From assembly GCF_963511525.1 (NCBI RefSeq), contig NZ_CAUPIY010000001.1, positions 372,001 through 436,000 on the forward strand: 64,000 bases of DNA. The letters run 5' to 3'. The notes beneath the pieces were generated by a model. The model did no database searches. It saw nothing but the letters and a program-made list of their open reading frames with translations, and was not told the DNA's origin. The stretch's first letter is position 1. Every line of letters begins with the position of its first letter. Of the stretch, positions 1 through 8,831 are shown piece after piece. The position numbers were made by a program, and so were the translations under genes. Source of the DNA: Mobiluncus sp963511525 (GTDB lineage: Bacteria; Actinomycetota; Actinomycetes; Actinomycetales; Actinomycetaceae).

Positions 1-466
1 GACCGGGTGCCGTCACTTCCAGCGCCGAAGACCGCGTTGGTTCTGTCAGCGACCCGCGAGCCAGGAAGGCTCCGCGCCACGCGGCCACGCAGCCGGATAG
101 GGGCCCGGACACGATTTCCGGGGCCAGCCCCCGCACCGGACGGCCCTGTTTGTCCAACAGCCCAGTTTCTTTCGCCAGTTTTTCTGCCCCCGGCACCACC
201 CGCACCACGTAGCGATCCGCTTTACGGATTCCGGTTCCGCTGACCACCACCACGGAGGAGGCCGTGTGGTACAGGCTCCGCAAAGCGTGCTGCAGCCGTT
301 TCGCGCAATCCGGGTGATCCAGTTCCGCCTCCACCACTATGGAGCCTGCCACCAGGTGGATTCCCCCCGCAAACCGCAGCAACGCAGACATTTCAGCGCG
401 AAAATCAGCTCGCGATTCGACGCGAACCCCCACGAGTTCGTCTTTCGCGACTGCTGTCAGGGACAT
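1..466 (-). CDS. whiA: WhiA, sporulation/cell-division regulator (5' part; 3' end outside window)
   Basis: The gene runs off the left edge, leaving about 155 N-terminal residues. They begin MSLTAVAKDELVGV and include GPLSGCVAAWRGAFLARGS and SSALEVTAPG, which are typical of the WhiA N-terminal LAGLIDADG-like fold. The C-terminal helix-turn-helix lies outside. WhiA is a DNA-binding regulator; in Streptomyces it controls division genes with WhiB. The ATG is preceded by a strong AGGAGGAA ribosome-binding site around 476-483. It follows yvcK on the same strand with a gap of about 70 bases, the usual actinobacterial rapZ-yvcK-whiA order, so co-transcription is likely. Identity is secure; only the 3' end is unseen. 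Confidence 0.93.
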   Translation of the reverse strand, partial: MSLTAVAKDELVGVRVESRADFRAEMSALLRFAGGIHLVAGSIVVEAELDHPDCAKRLQHALRSLYHTASSVVVVSGTGIRKADRYVVRVVPGAEKLAKETGLLDKQGRPVRGLAPEIVSGPLSGCVAAWRGAFLARGSLTEPTRSSALEVTAPG

Positions 467-539
467 AGTGTAACTTCCTCCTGGTTGTGAAAAACCGGCA
501 CGGTTGAGAGCCGGTTAGTGAGTTCAATCACTATTCTAG

Positions 540-1565
540 CTAATGATTGTCGAGCTCTTCGATACTGGACAAATCTCCCCAGTTTCCGCTCATGGCGTCC
601 CTGAAGGCGGCCGCTAACCGCAAGAAATCGTGACGCGCGGTGCCGTCTCCGACCGAAATTTGACGCAACATGACCTGACAACCCAGGTCGTTAGCGGCAT
701 TTTGCAAGTCGTCAATATCCGTCACCGAAACGGGGTCGCCAATCACCACCGACAGCCGCAGCTCAGGAACTATCTGATGTAAAACCCGCAGATGATCGGG
801 CAGAGTCAGGTCTTGCGTCTCTCCGCGTTGACGGCTGAGGTTCAACACCAGGGCCTTGCGTGCCGGCGAGCGCACCAGTGCTTCCCTTAAATCCGCAATC
901 AGCAGGTGCGGCATCACCGAGGTGTACCAGGAGCCCGGACCCAACACGACCCAATCCGCGCTTGCGACCGCCTGCAAGACTTGGGGAGTAACCGGAGCGT
1001 CGGGAGGATCCAAGCGGATTCCCCGCACCACCCCCGGTGCTTTCGCAATCTTGGATTGACCGCGTATCGTTTGAATCCGGCCGTCAACTTCCAGGTCAGC
1101 TTCGATAGCCATGGGGACAGTGGACATCGGCAAAACCCGACCTTGCGCATCCAGCAGCCGGGTCATCCATTCCAGACCCGCGACCGGGTCATCCAGGATC
1201 TGCCACAAACCGGCCAGCAACAGGTTACCCAGGTTGTGTCCGTTCATTTCCCCGTTCGATTTAAACCGAAACTGCAAAATATCACGCCAGGTCAGACCCC
1301 AATCTGATTCATCACACAAGGCCGCCAGCGCCATGCGCAAGTCCCCCGGCGGCAGCAGGTCGAACTCTTGACGCAAACGTCCGCTGGAACCTCCGTCATC
1401 GGCCACGGTAACGACCGCCGTGAGGTCCGTGGTGAGGTGGCGCAAAGCCGAAAGGGTGGCGTACAGCCCGTGTCCTCCACCAAAAGCCACCACTTTCGGG
1501 CCGGTCGCGCGCCCCGGCCACACGGAATCTTGGGGAGGCTCAAAATAATGTCCTTGTGAATCCAT
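540..1565 (-). CDS. yvcK: YvcK/GlmR-family gluconeogenesis factor (CofD-like fold)
   Basis: The 341-residue protein has the CofD/YvcK nucleotide-binding loop GGGHGL at about residues 29-34 and a second conserved stretch, TVADDGGSSGRLR, near residues 53-65. The family binds UDP-sugars and in Gram-positives links carbon flux to cell-wall precursor synthesis and cell shape; the protein is cytoplasmic. The length is normal. It lies between rapZ (18 bases upstream) and whiA, the classic gene order. The ATG at 1565 leaves about 23 residues before the first conserved strand. A slightly different start cannot be excluded. Confidence 0.93.
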   Translation of the reverse strand: MDSQGHYFEPPQDSVWPGRATGPKVVAFGGGHGLYATLSALRHLTTDLTAVVTVADDGGSSGRLRQEFDLLPPGDLRMALAALCDESDWGLTWRDILQFRFKSNGEMNGHNLGNLLLAGLWQILDDPVAGLEWMTRLLDAQGRVLPMSTVPMAIEADLEVDGRIQTIRGQSKIAKAPGVVRGIRLDPPDAPVTPQVLQAVASADWVVLGPGSWYTSVMPHLLIADLREALVRSPARKALVLNLSRQRGETQDLTLPDHLRVLHQIVPELRLSVVIGDPVSVTDIDDLQNAANDLGCQVMLRQISVGDGTARHDFLRLAAAFRDAMSGNWGDLSSIEELDNH

Positions 1566-1583
1566 ATCTGTAACACCCCCGAA

Positions 1584-2519
1584 TTATTCCTTGCCGATAT
1601 CACGATGAACGGTGCGTACTTGGAAACCTTTAGATCGCAGCAGGTTGGACAGGCGTTCAGCCATCGCCACCGAACGATGCTGCCCCCCGGTACACCCCAC
1701 GGCAATCGTCACAAATGGCTTTAACTCGTGCAGGTAGCCGTTCAGTACCGGCGCCAAAGTGTCAACGTAGTTCTGGGCGAACTCGCTGGCCCCGGGCTGG
1801 CTTAATACGTATTTCGCCACTGCCTCATCCCGGCCGGTCAGGTGTCGCAACTCCGTCACCCAGTAAGGATTGGGGAAAAATCTCACATCGACCACGTGAT
1901 CGGCATCCATGGGCAGACCGTATTTGAACCCGAAACTCATCACCGTCACATTCAATCCATTTATGGCCTCCCCGGACACGAGTTCGCGGATTCGCCTAGC
2001 CAAGTCGTGGACATTCATGTGGGTCGTGTCCACATAGATGTTGGCGCGGTCGCGGATGGGCCCGAGCAGCTCCCGTTCCGAGGCAATCCCGTCCATAATC
2101 CGCCCTTCGCCCTGCAAGGGATGGGGGCGGCGCACCTGCTCGTAGCGGCGCACCAACACCGCGTCGGAACAATCGAGGAATAAAACTTGCAGGTCGACCT
2201 GGGCTTCCCGCAATGCATCCAGAGTGGACATGAATTCTGAAAAGAAACTGCGCGAACGCACGTCAACCACCACTGCTAGGCGGTGCACGCCTTCGCCTCC
2301 GGGGGTCATCATCCGCGCCAGAGGACCGAGCATCCGGGGAGGCAGATTGTCCACCACATACCAGTTCAAATCCTCCAAGACCTGAGCGGTTTGGCTGCGT
2401 CCGGCCCCGCTCATGCCGGTGATAATCAGCATCTGGGCGCGTTCGCTGACGTCTCGCACGGATTGGGCATCCAGTTCAGGAATGCCCGACGGTACAGTTG
2501 GGGTGGGGTCTTCACTCAT
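1584..2519 (-). CDS. rapZ: RapZ-family nucleotide-binding protein (YvcJ)
   Basis: A 311-residue P-loop protein. The Walker A is GMSGAGRS at residues 35-42, with Arg in place of the usual Lys, a form common in actinobacterial members. It is followed by a conserved NWYVVDNLPP stretch, and the C-terminal part has GCTGGQHRSVAMAERL. In E. coli RapZ is an adaptor that directs RNase E to the sRNA GlmZ and binds GlcN6P; the actinobacterial role is less clear. It is placed immediately before yvcK and whiA. An RNase E/G gene lies only 2 kb upstream, but that closeness may be accidental. Confidence 0.93.
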   Translation of the reverse strand: MSEDPTPTVPSGIPELDAQSVRDVSERAQMLIITGMSGAGRSQTAQVLEDLNWYVVDNLPPRMLGPLARMMTPGGEGVHRLAVVVDVRSRSFFSEFMSTLDALREAQVDLQVLFLDCSDAVLVRRYEQVRRPHPLQGEGRIMDGIASERELLGPIRDRANIYVDTTHMNVHDLARRIRELVSGEAINGLNVTVMSFGFKYGLPMDADHVVDVRFFPNPYWVTELRHLTGRDEAVAKYVLSQPGASEFAQNYVDTLAPVLNGYLHELKPFVTIAVGCTGGQHRSVAMAERLSNLLRSKGFQVRTVHRDIGKE

Positions 2520-2574
2520 GTTTCCAGCTTATCGAGTTGATGGAGGGAAGTTCAGGCTTTGCGTAAGCCCAAAT

Positions 2575-4377
2575 CTAAAGCCCTTCCGCCTCGTCCATCC
2601 ACTGTGCCTCAAGTTGTTCGACCCGGCCGCGGGCGGTTTGCAGCTCTTTGGCCAATTCCGCCAGTTTTTCGTAGTCGGCGGGGTTCGTCTCAGCCAGCTG
2701 CGATTCAATCTGGGCTGCCTGTGCGCTGGCCTTGTCAAGCTTACGTTCCACGGATTGCAGACGTTTTTGGGTTTCGTAATCGGCTTTGGAACTAGTTTTC
2801 CCGTTCTCAAGGTTCCCCCGCGGGGCTGACGACTCGTCCGACTTGGGTCGGCTGGCTTGCCGCGCCTGTTCGGCCAACTCCAAGTATTCGTCCACGCCTC
2901 CGGGAAGGTGGCGCAGACCGTGGTCAATGACGGCATACTGGTTATCGGTAATCCGTTCAATGAGGTAGCGATCGTGGGAGACGACCAGCAACGTTCCCGG
3001 CCAGGCGTCCAATACGTCTTCCAAAGCAGTTAACGTATCGGTATCAATATCGTTGGTGGGCTCGTCCAAAATCATCACATTCGGTTCTTCCAGCAGCAAC
3101 AGCAGAATCTGCAGACGCCGTTTCTGTCCCCCGCTCAACGCCCCTACCTTGGCTTGCAGCTGGGAGGAGTTGAACCCCAAACGTTCCAGCATCTGAGCGG
3201 GGCTCAGTTCCTTGCCTTCCACCTCAAAAGAGCCTTTGAGCTTGCCCAACACCTGGTAGACACGGTAATCCGCAATCTCGCGCAGCGCCCGAAATTCCTG
3301 GTCCAGGATGCCGATTTGCACCGTCTTGCCTTCGCGGCGTCGCCCCCGAGTCGGGGTAAGGTCCCCCGCCAGCAAACCCAGCAGGGTCGACTTTCCGGCT
3401 CCGTTGGCGCCCAAGATTCCGGCGCGCTCCCCTGGCGCCACCCGCCACGTGACATCACGTAAAACCGGAGGGGAATCCCCTTGTGCGCCATAGGAAAAAT
3501 CCACATCCACCAGATCCACAACGATTTTCCCGAGTCTTCCGGTAGCCAGCTTCACCAGCTGCACCGTGTCGCGCACCGGCGGAACATCCTCAATGAGCGC
3601 GTTGGCGGCGTCGATGCGAAACTTCGGTTTGGAAGTTCGCGCCGGGGCTCCGCGCCGCAGCCAAGCCAGTTCTTTGCGTAACAGATTTTGGCGTTTTTCG
3701 GCGGCGAGAGCGGCCTGCCGGTCACGTTCCACGCGAGCCAAAATATAGGCCGCATACCCCCCTTCAAAAGGTTCCACCATGCCGTCGTGGACTTCCCAAG
3801 TATCACGCGACACCGCATCGAGGAACCATCGGTCGTGGGTCACCACCAACAGGGCACCCTCCCGTGCGGACCAGCGGCGATTGAGGTGCTGCGCCAGCCA
3901 CGCCACCCCCTCCATATCCAGGTGGTTCGTGGGCTCGTCCAGTCCGATGACGTCCCAATCGCCAATCAGGAGCTTCGCGAGGGCGAGGCGTCGGCGTTGT
4001 CCCCCGCTCAGGGCCTCGACCGGCGATTCCCACGCGATTGCGGGCAACAGCCCCTCCAGCACTTCGCGAATCCGCGGGTCGCTGAGGACTTCGTGGTGTT
4101 TGGAGCCTGCCAACAGCACTGTTTCCACCGTGTCACAGCCGCTCAGAGCGTCTTCCTGTCCCAGCAAAGCCACCCGCAGCCCGTTGCGCCGGGTGACGAG
4201 CCCGGAATGCGGCTGCTGGGTTCCGAACAGCACCCGCAGCAGCGTTGATTTGCCGTCTCCGTTGCGCCCGACAATCCCGATACGGTCCCCGGCGCTTACC
4301 CCGACCGTGACGTCGTCCAGCAGGAGCTTGTCCGGATACTCCACGTGCAGGTTTTGCCCGCCCAGAAGGTTACCCAA
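2575..4377 (-). CDS. ABC-F family ATPase, Uup-like
   Basis: Two ABC domains on one 600-residue chain with no membrane segments mark an ABC-F protein, a class that acts on ribosomes. The first half shows GRNGDGKST (Walker A), LSGGQRRRLALAK (signature) and GLDEPTNHLD (Walker B). The second shows GANGAGKST, LSGGQKRRLQ and MILDEPTNDID. A C-terminal coiled coil of about 80 residues, rich in Lys, Glu and Gln, resembles the Uup C-terminal domain. The start chosen is TTG at 4377, giving the N-terminus GNLLGGQNLHVEYPDK. It is a single gene between rne and rapZ. A resistance-type ABC-F is less likely because of the Uup-like tail. Confidence 0.85.
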   Translation of the reverse strand: MGNLLGGQNLHVEYPDKLLLDDVTVGVSAGDRIGIVGRNGDGKSTLLRVLFGTQQPHSGLVTRRNGLRVALLGQEDALSGCDTVETVLLAGSKHHEVLSDPRIREVLEGLLPAIAWESPVEALSGGQRRRLALAKLLIGDWDVIGLDEPTNHLDMEGVAWLAQHLNRRWSAREGALLVVTHDRWFLDAVSRDTWEVHDGMVEPFEGGYAAYILARVERDRQAALAAEKRQNLLRKELAWLRRGAPARTSKPKFRIDAANALIEDVPPVRDTVQLVKLATGRLGKIVVDLVDVDFSYGAQGDSPPVLRDVTWRVAPGERAGILGANGAGKSTLLGLLAGDLTPTRGRRREGKTVQIGILDQEFRALREIADYRVYQVLGKLKGSFEVEGKELSPAQMLERLGFNSSQLQAKVGALSGGQKRRLQILLLLLEEPNVMILDEPTNDIDTDTLTALEDVLDAWPGTLLVVSHDRYLIERITDNQYAVIDHGLRHLPGGVDEYLELAEQARQASRPKSDESSAPRGNLENGKTSSKADYETQKRLQSVERKLDKASAQAAQIESQLAETNPADYEKLAELAKELQTARGRVEQLEAQWMDEAEGL

Positions 4378-4445
4378 GACGCCTCACTCCAAAAACTGTC
4401 GGCAGACCCCCGGTGGACCGGGCGAACTGCGGAAAAATCCGGGAA

Positions 4446-6821
4446 CTACCCTTGTGAAACCACAATATCGGCATCCGCCGAATCCGTATTGATAACCCCG
4501 GTAGAGGCCGCCCGGCGGTGGCGGCGTCGCGGTGCGGTACCCTCCGTAGGAGCGTCTGAACCTGTGATTTCCAGGCGTGTTTGCGCCCCATCCAGAGCAG
4601 GTTTCTCACTGGCCTTTTCCAAGGAGGGCTTTTCCTGCGGTGTCGTCAATAGCTTCGGTTCCCGAGTTTTGGACGAACGCGATTGCTCGGGGGCGGGCGG
4701 CTCGTGTTCCTCGGAGGAGTGAGCGGCGGTAGCGATAGCCGCCATAGTTTGACGCACTTCCGGGTTCGTTTCCTTCACGGATTTCGCACGGGATCGACCA
4801 CGCTTCGAACTGGCCGAAGACGTGGATGCACGCCGAGGCGCGGTCGGACGGGACACCACGTCTTCCGGGGCCTGACCGTTGTTCTCGACAGGCACATCGT
4901 GAACGATGAAGCCGCGTCCATCACAGCATTCACACTGGGTCGAAAATGCCTCTACCAGCCCCTGACCGACCCGTTTGCGGGTCATCTGAATCAGGCCTAG
5001 GGAAGTCACTTCGGTGACCTGGTGACGAGTCCGGTCGCGTCCCAGACATTCCACCAGGCGGCGCAACACCAGGTCACGGTTCGATTCAATCACCATGTCG
5101 ACAAAGTCGATCACCACAATGCCGCCGATGTCGCGCAGCCGCAGCTGGCGCACGATTTCTTCGGCTGCTTCCAAGTTGTTCTTAGTGACGGTTTCTTCCA
5201 GAGTTCCCCCCGCGCCGATGTACCGCCCGGTATTAACGTCAATAACCGTCATCGCTTCGGTTCGGTCAATAATCAGGTAACCGCCGCTGGGTAGCCACAC
5301 CTTGCGTTCAAAGCCTTTCGCGAGCTGTTCGTCAATGCGGTGGGCGGCAAAAATGTCGTCCTCGCCCTCCCAATGCTTCAAGCGGTCTTTTAACTCCGGA
5401 GACAGATCGCGCACATATTTAGAAATGGTCTTCCACGCGGTATCGCCCTGAATAGTCAGGGAACGGAAGTCCTCATTAAAAATGTCGCGTACAACTCGCA
5501 CTGCCAGTTCCGGTTCCCCGTGCAGCAGCACCGGTCCGTTGCGGGTCTTGCGCTGTTTCGTCTCGATTTCTTGCCAGATTCGGGTGAGACGTTCCACATC
5601 GGCGCGCAGCTGCGCTTCCGTGGCTCCCTCCGCGGCAGTCCGAACAATAACTCCGTAACCGGCCGGAACCATCGTTTTCAGCAGGGCCTTGAGACGTTTG
5701 CGTTCCTCCTCGGGCAACTTGCGCGAGATTCCGGTCATCGCGCCGCTGGGCACCAACACCAAGTGACGACCGGCCAGAGTAATCTGAGACGTCAAACGGG
5801 CACCCTTATGACCAATCGGATCCTTTGTGACCTGCACCAAAACCAGGTCACCGGGGTTGAGCGCATCCTCGATACGCCCGGTTTTAGCATTCAAACCGGC
5901 AGCGTCCCAGTTCACTTCCCCGGCATAGAGCACGGCGTTGCGTCCCTTACCGATATCGACGAAAGCCGCCTCCATCGAGGACAGGACATTTTGCACCTTA
6001 CCTAGGTAAACGTTACCCACGGCAGTTTCTTGTGTGTGTCGGGAAACGTAATGTTCAACCAGCAACCCGTCCTCGAGAACGGCAATCTGGTTCAAACCGT
6101 CGCGTTCGCGCACGACCATCTCTCGTTTCACGTTTTCTCGACGCGCCAGGAACTCCGCTTCTGTGATCGGAGTCCGTTTGCGGCTTTCCTTACGTCCCGC
6201 CTTGCGGCGAATCCGTTTCGCCTCCAACCGAGTGGAACCGTCAAGAGTCTTGACTTCCTCACCTTCTCCACCATCGGAACGAGTCCGGCGCCGCCGCCGG
6301 CGGGTTGTGCTGTTTTCATCCTCCGGGGTCGTGTCTTTCTCAGCGGCGGGGGTATTCCCGCTCTCAGACGCATTATTGTGCGCCGGGGTTTTCTTACGGC
6401 TAGAGGTTTTCGAACCGGACCGAGAGCTCGACGTCGACTCGCCCTTAGTGGTCGAGGATTTTCTCCGGCTGCGATTTTCCGGCTCAGCGGTGGCACTCTG
6501 ATTAGAACGAGTATTGCGAGCCGGTTTTTCTTCCGCTGGCGGCGCCGAAGTAAAGGTGGACAGGTCCGGAGCCTGGAACAGCAGGCTAGCAGCCGGCAGA
6601 GACACCCCCGCGCTGGGGGCGCTGGCGGCAGACGACGCTTCTGAAGCCGAGAAAGTCGGACTGGGGTCCTTTACCTTCTTTGAGGAAGCATTTACTTTTT
6701 GAAAAGTCTCGTCTTTCGTATCTTTAGCGGCGGAGGACCGGGTACGAGTTCGTGCCGTACCGGAATTACGCGATGTTTTCTTTGCAACCGCAGTTTTTTC
6801 GGATTCTGTTGTCTTATTCAC
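4446..6821 (-). CDS. rne: Ribonuclease E/G
   Basis: The 791-residue protein has an N-terminal extension of about 220 residues rich in Ser, Lys and Arg, then the RNase E/G catalytic core. The S1-like part includes GNVYLGKVQNVLSSMEAAFV and the catalytic region has VIDVNTGRYIG and GIVVIDFVDM. The Zn-link cysteines are in CECCDGRG. A basic tail of about 150 residues follows. The enzyme makes endonucleolytic cuts in mRNA decay and rRNA maturation in the cytoplasm. The start is GTG at 6821 with AGGAG 9 bases upstream. The disordered flanks are usual for actinobacterial RNase E, where they serve as scaffold arms. Neither rplU nor rpmA follows it, although they often do. Confidence 0.93.
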   Translation of the reverse strand: MNKTTESEKTAVAKKTSRNSGTARTRTRSSAAKDTKDETFQKVNASSKKVKDPSPTFSASEASSAASAPSAGVSLPAASLLFQAPDLSTFTSAPPAEEKPARNTRSNQSATAEPENRSRRKSSTTKGESTSSSRSGSKTSSRKKTPAHNNASESGNTPAAEKDTTPEDENSTTRRRRRRTRSDGGEGEEVKTLDGSTRLEAKRIRRKAGRKESRKRTPITEAEFLARRENVKREMVVRERDGLNQIAVLEDGLLVEHYVSRHTQETAVGNVYLGKVQNVLSSMEAAFVDIGKGRNAVLYAGEVNWDAAGLNAKTGRIEDALNPGDLVLVQVTKDPIGHKGARLTSQITLAGRHLVLVPSGAMTGISRKLPEEERKRLKALLKTMVPAGYGVIVRTAAEGATEAQLRADVERLTRIWQEIETKQRKTRNGPVLLHGEPELAVRVVRDIFNEDFRSLTIQGDTAWKTISKYVRDLSPELKDRLKHWEGEDDIFAAHRIDEQLAKGFERKVWLPSGGYLIIDRTEAMTVIDVNTGRYIGAGGTLEETVTKNNLEAAEEIVRQLRLRDIGGIVVIDFVDMVIESNRDLVLRRLVECLGRDRTRHQVTEVTSLGLIQMTRKRVGQGLVEAFSTQCECCDGRGFIVHDVPVENNGQAPEDVVSRPTAPRRASTSSASSKRGRSRAKSVKETNPEVRQTMAAIATAAHSSEEHEPPAPEQSRSSKTREPKLLTTPQEKPSLEKASEKPALDGAQTRLEITGSDAPTEGTAPRRRHRRAASTGVINTDSADADIVVSQG

Positions 6822-7193
6822 TTTAAAGCTCCTGCAAGAGACCGGCCAGCAACCAACCGATCTATTTAGTTGTCAGTCATCACCAAACGGTGGAAAGTCT
6901 ATGAGAGATAAGGGATAGACCGGGCTAATGAAACCGTGAGACTGGGCTCACAAAAGGTTCCGAGTTGCCGACTTGGGCTGCTCAAGACACTCCTATCTCT
7001 GTGGAACATCCTATCGCACAGTCGGATTTTTTGCCCAGAAAAACCTCCGATGGGGTGCGAAATGTACAAGTTGGTAAAATTTTAGGGTAGATTTAGGAAG
7101 TGGCTCAGGTTCGCTTGGCGATTACGCTATGTGACCACGAAGTAAATCTGTTCCTAAATGCAATTTCTATAAATCTACGGAAAGGCGGAAAAG
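6822..7193. promoter_or_regulatory. Divergent rne/cydA intergenic region with an inverted repeat
   Basis: These 372 bases separate the oppositely directed rne and cydA genes and must hold the promoters and leaders of both. I see no open frame of interest. A small perfect inverted repeat is present: GTGAG at 6936-6940 and CTCAC at 6947-6951, with a 6-base spacer. It is closer to rne than to cydA. It does not fit the Rex or CRP half-site spacing exactly. I could not place convincing -35/-10 boxes. Confidence 0.4.
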
Positions 7194-8816
7194 GTGACCG
7201 TCGTCTCAATGGGGCTTGAAGGCCTCGATTTGGCGCGGTGGCAGTTCGGTATCACAACCGTCTACCACTTTATCCTGGTTCCGTTCACCATTGGCATGTC
7301 CTTGCTGGTAGCACTGATGGAAACATTGTGGTACCGCACCGGCAAGGAATACTGGCTAAAGGCGACACGGTTCTTTGGAAGGCTGTTTATTGTTAACTTT
7401 GCCTTGGGCGTTGCAACCGGTATCGTGCAGGAATTCCAATTCGGCATGGGCTGGTCCGAGTACTCCCGCTTCGTCGGTGATATCTTCGGCGCTCCTCTGG
7501 CTTTTGAGGCTCTGCTCTCATTCTTTATGGAGTCCACGTTCCTTGGGGTGTGGATCTTCGGTTGGGGCAAGATCTCCAAGAAAGCTCACGTTGTCGTGTC
7601 TTGGCTGGTAATGGTCGGCGTCAACACTTCTATGTTGTGGATTATCGGCGCTAACTCCTGGATGCAGCGCCCGGTTGGTGCGGTCTTTGACCCGGCTACC
7701 GGTCGCGCTACCTTGAACGGCGCCGCCGCGTTCTTCCAAGTTGTTACCAACTCCACCATGTGGCTCGCGGTGTTCCACGTGGTAACTTCTTCTATTTTGC
7801 TGGCCTCCACCATCGTGGCCGGCATTTCTCTGTGGTGGATGGTTCGCGCCGCCAACGCTGGCGGTATTGGTGACACCGAAGCCCGCGAAGTCTGGCGTCC
7901 GATTGCCCGCTGGGGCATGACCATTATGCTGGTTGCTGGCGTTTTGACCATTGCTTCGGGCCACTTGCAGGGCCAGCATCTGGTTTACTACCAGCCGGCC
8001 AAGATGGCTGCCGCTGAGGGTCTGTGCGCTGGTGAATCCGGCGCCCTGGCTCTGGTGGCTTTCTCGGACTGCCCGCAGGACATCCAAAAGAACGACGACG
8101 GCTCTTGGCCGTTAACCGAAGTCGGTGTCGGCAAGATTCCGGGTCTGCTCGGTTTTGTCGCGCACAATTCGTTCTCCCGTTCCATCGCCGGTATGGCTGA
8201 CTCCTCCGAGCGCACCCAGACCATGCTAGAGAACGCCGCGGACAAGTACGGCGACAAGGCTCCGAACATCGACACCGCTGGCACTTCTGGGATTAAGGGC
8301 GAAACCGGCGTTTACAGCTGGGCTCCTTATTCACCGTCCGTCCTGCTGGTGTTCTGGTCCTTCCGCTTGATGATGGGCCTGGGTCTGTTCTGTGCAGCCT
8401 TGGCACTGGTCGGTCTGTACCAGACTCGCGGCGGCAAGGTTTCGACCTCTAAGGGTCTGAAGCGTCTCGCCCTGATTACGCTGCCGATGCCATTCCTGTC
8501 GGCGTCCTTCGGCTGGATCATGACCGAGTTCGGTCGTCAGCCGTTCATCGTGTACCCGAACCAGGATGCCTTCGGTTCTGACCTTGCGGTTAAGACAGAC
8601 GCCGCCGGCGTGTTCATGCTGACTGGCGACGGCTTGTCTGGCGTAGTCAATCCGCTTGAGTTCTTGATTTCGTTGATTCTGTTCACCTTGGTTTACTTGG
8701 TGCTCGGTATCATCTGGTTCAAGCTCATGGTCCGTTACTCCAAAGAGGGCATCAACACCCCGGCCTCCGATGGTGGCCCGAACGCTGCCTCTCAAGAGTT
8801 GTCGTTCGCTTACTAA
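7194..8816 (+). CDS. cydA: Cytochrome bd ubiquinol/menaquinol oxidase subunit I
   Basis: The 540-residue polytopic membrane protein is the haem-bearing subunit of cytochrome bd, which oxidises quinol and reduces O2 with high affinity. Seen: RWQFGITTVYHF near the N-terminus with the haem-ligand His, GHLQGQH and QPAKMAAAEG at the quinol site, and GRQPFIVYP in the C-terminal half. The quinol loop is short, as in Gram-positive members. The start is GTG at 7194 behind AAAGGCGG; an ATG at 7209 is an alternative. It heads cydA-cydB-cydD-cydC with a sensor kinase at the 3' end. The codon choice looks optimised, suggesting high expression. Confidence 0.96.
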   Translation: MTVVSMGLEGLDLARWQFGITTVYHFILVPFTIGMSLLVALMETLWYRTGKEYWLKATRFFGRLFIVNFALGVATGIVQEFQFGMGWSEYSRFVGDIFGAPLAFEALLSFFMESTFLGVWIFGWGKISKKAHVVVSWLVMVGVNTSMLWIIGANSWMQRPVGAVFDPATGRATLNGAAAFFQVVTNSTMWLAVFHVVTSSILLASTIVAGISLWWMVRAANAGGIGDTEAREVWRPIARWGMTIMLVAGVLTIASGHLQGQHLVYYQPAKMAAAEGLCAGESGALALVAFSDCPQDIQKNDDGSWPLTEVGVGKIPGLLGFVAHNSFSRSIAGMADSSERTQTMLENAADKYGDKAPNIDTAGTSGIKGETGVYSWAPYSPSVLLVFWSFRLMMGLGLFCAALALVGLYQTRGGKVSTSKGLKRLALITLPMPFLSASFGWIMTEFGRQPFIVYPNQDAFGSDLAVKTDAAGVFMLTGDGLSGVVNPLEFLISLILFTLVYLVLGIIWFKLMVRYSKEGINTPASDGGPNAASQELSFAY

Positions 8817-8831
8817 GGAGGAAATCAGACA

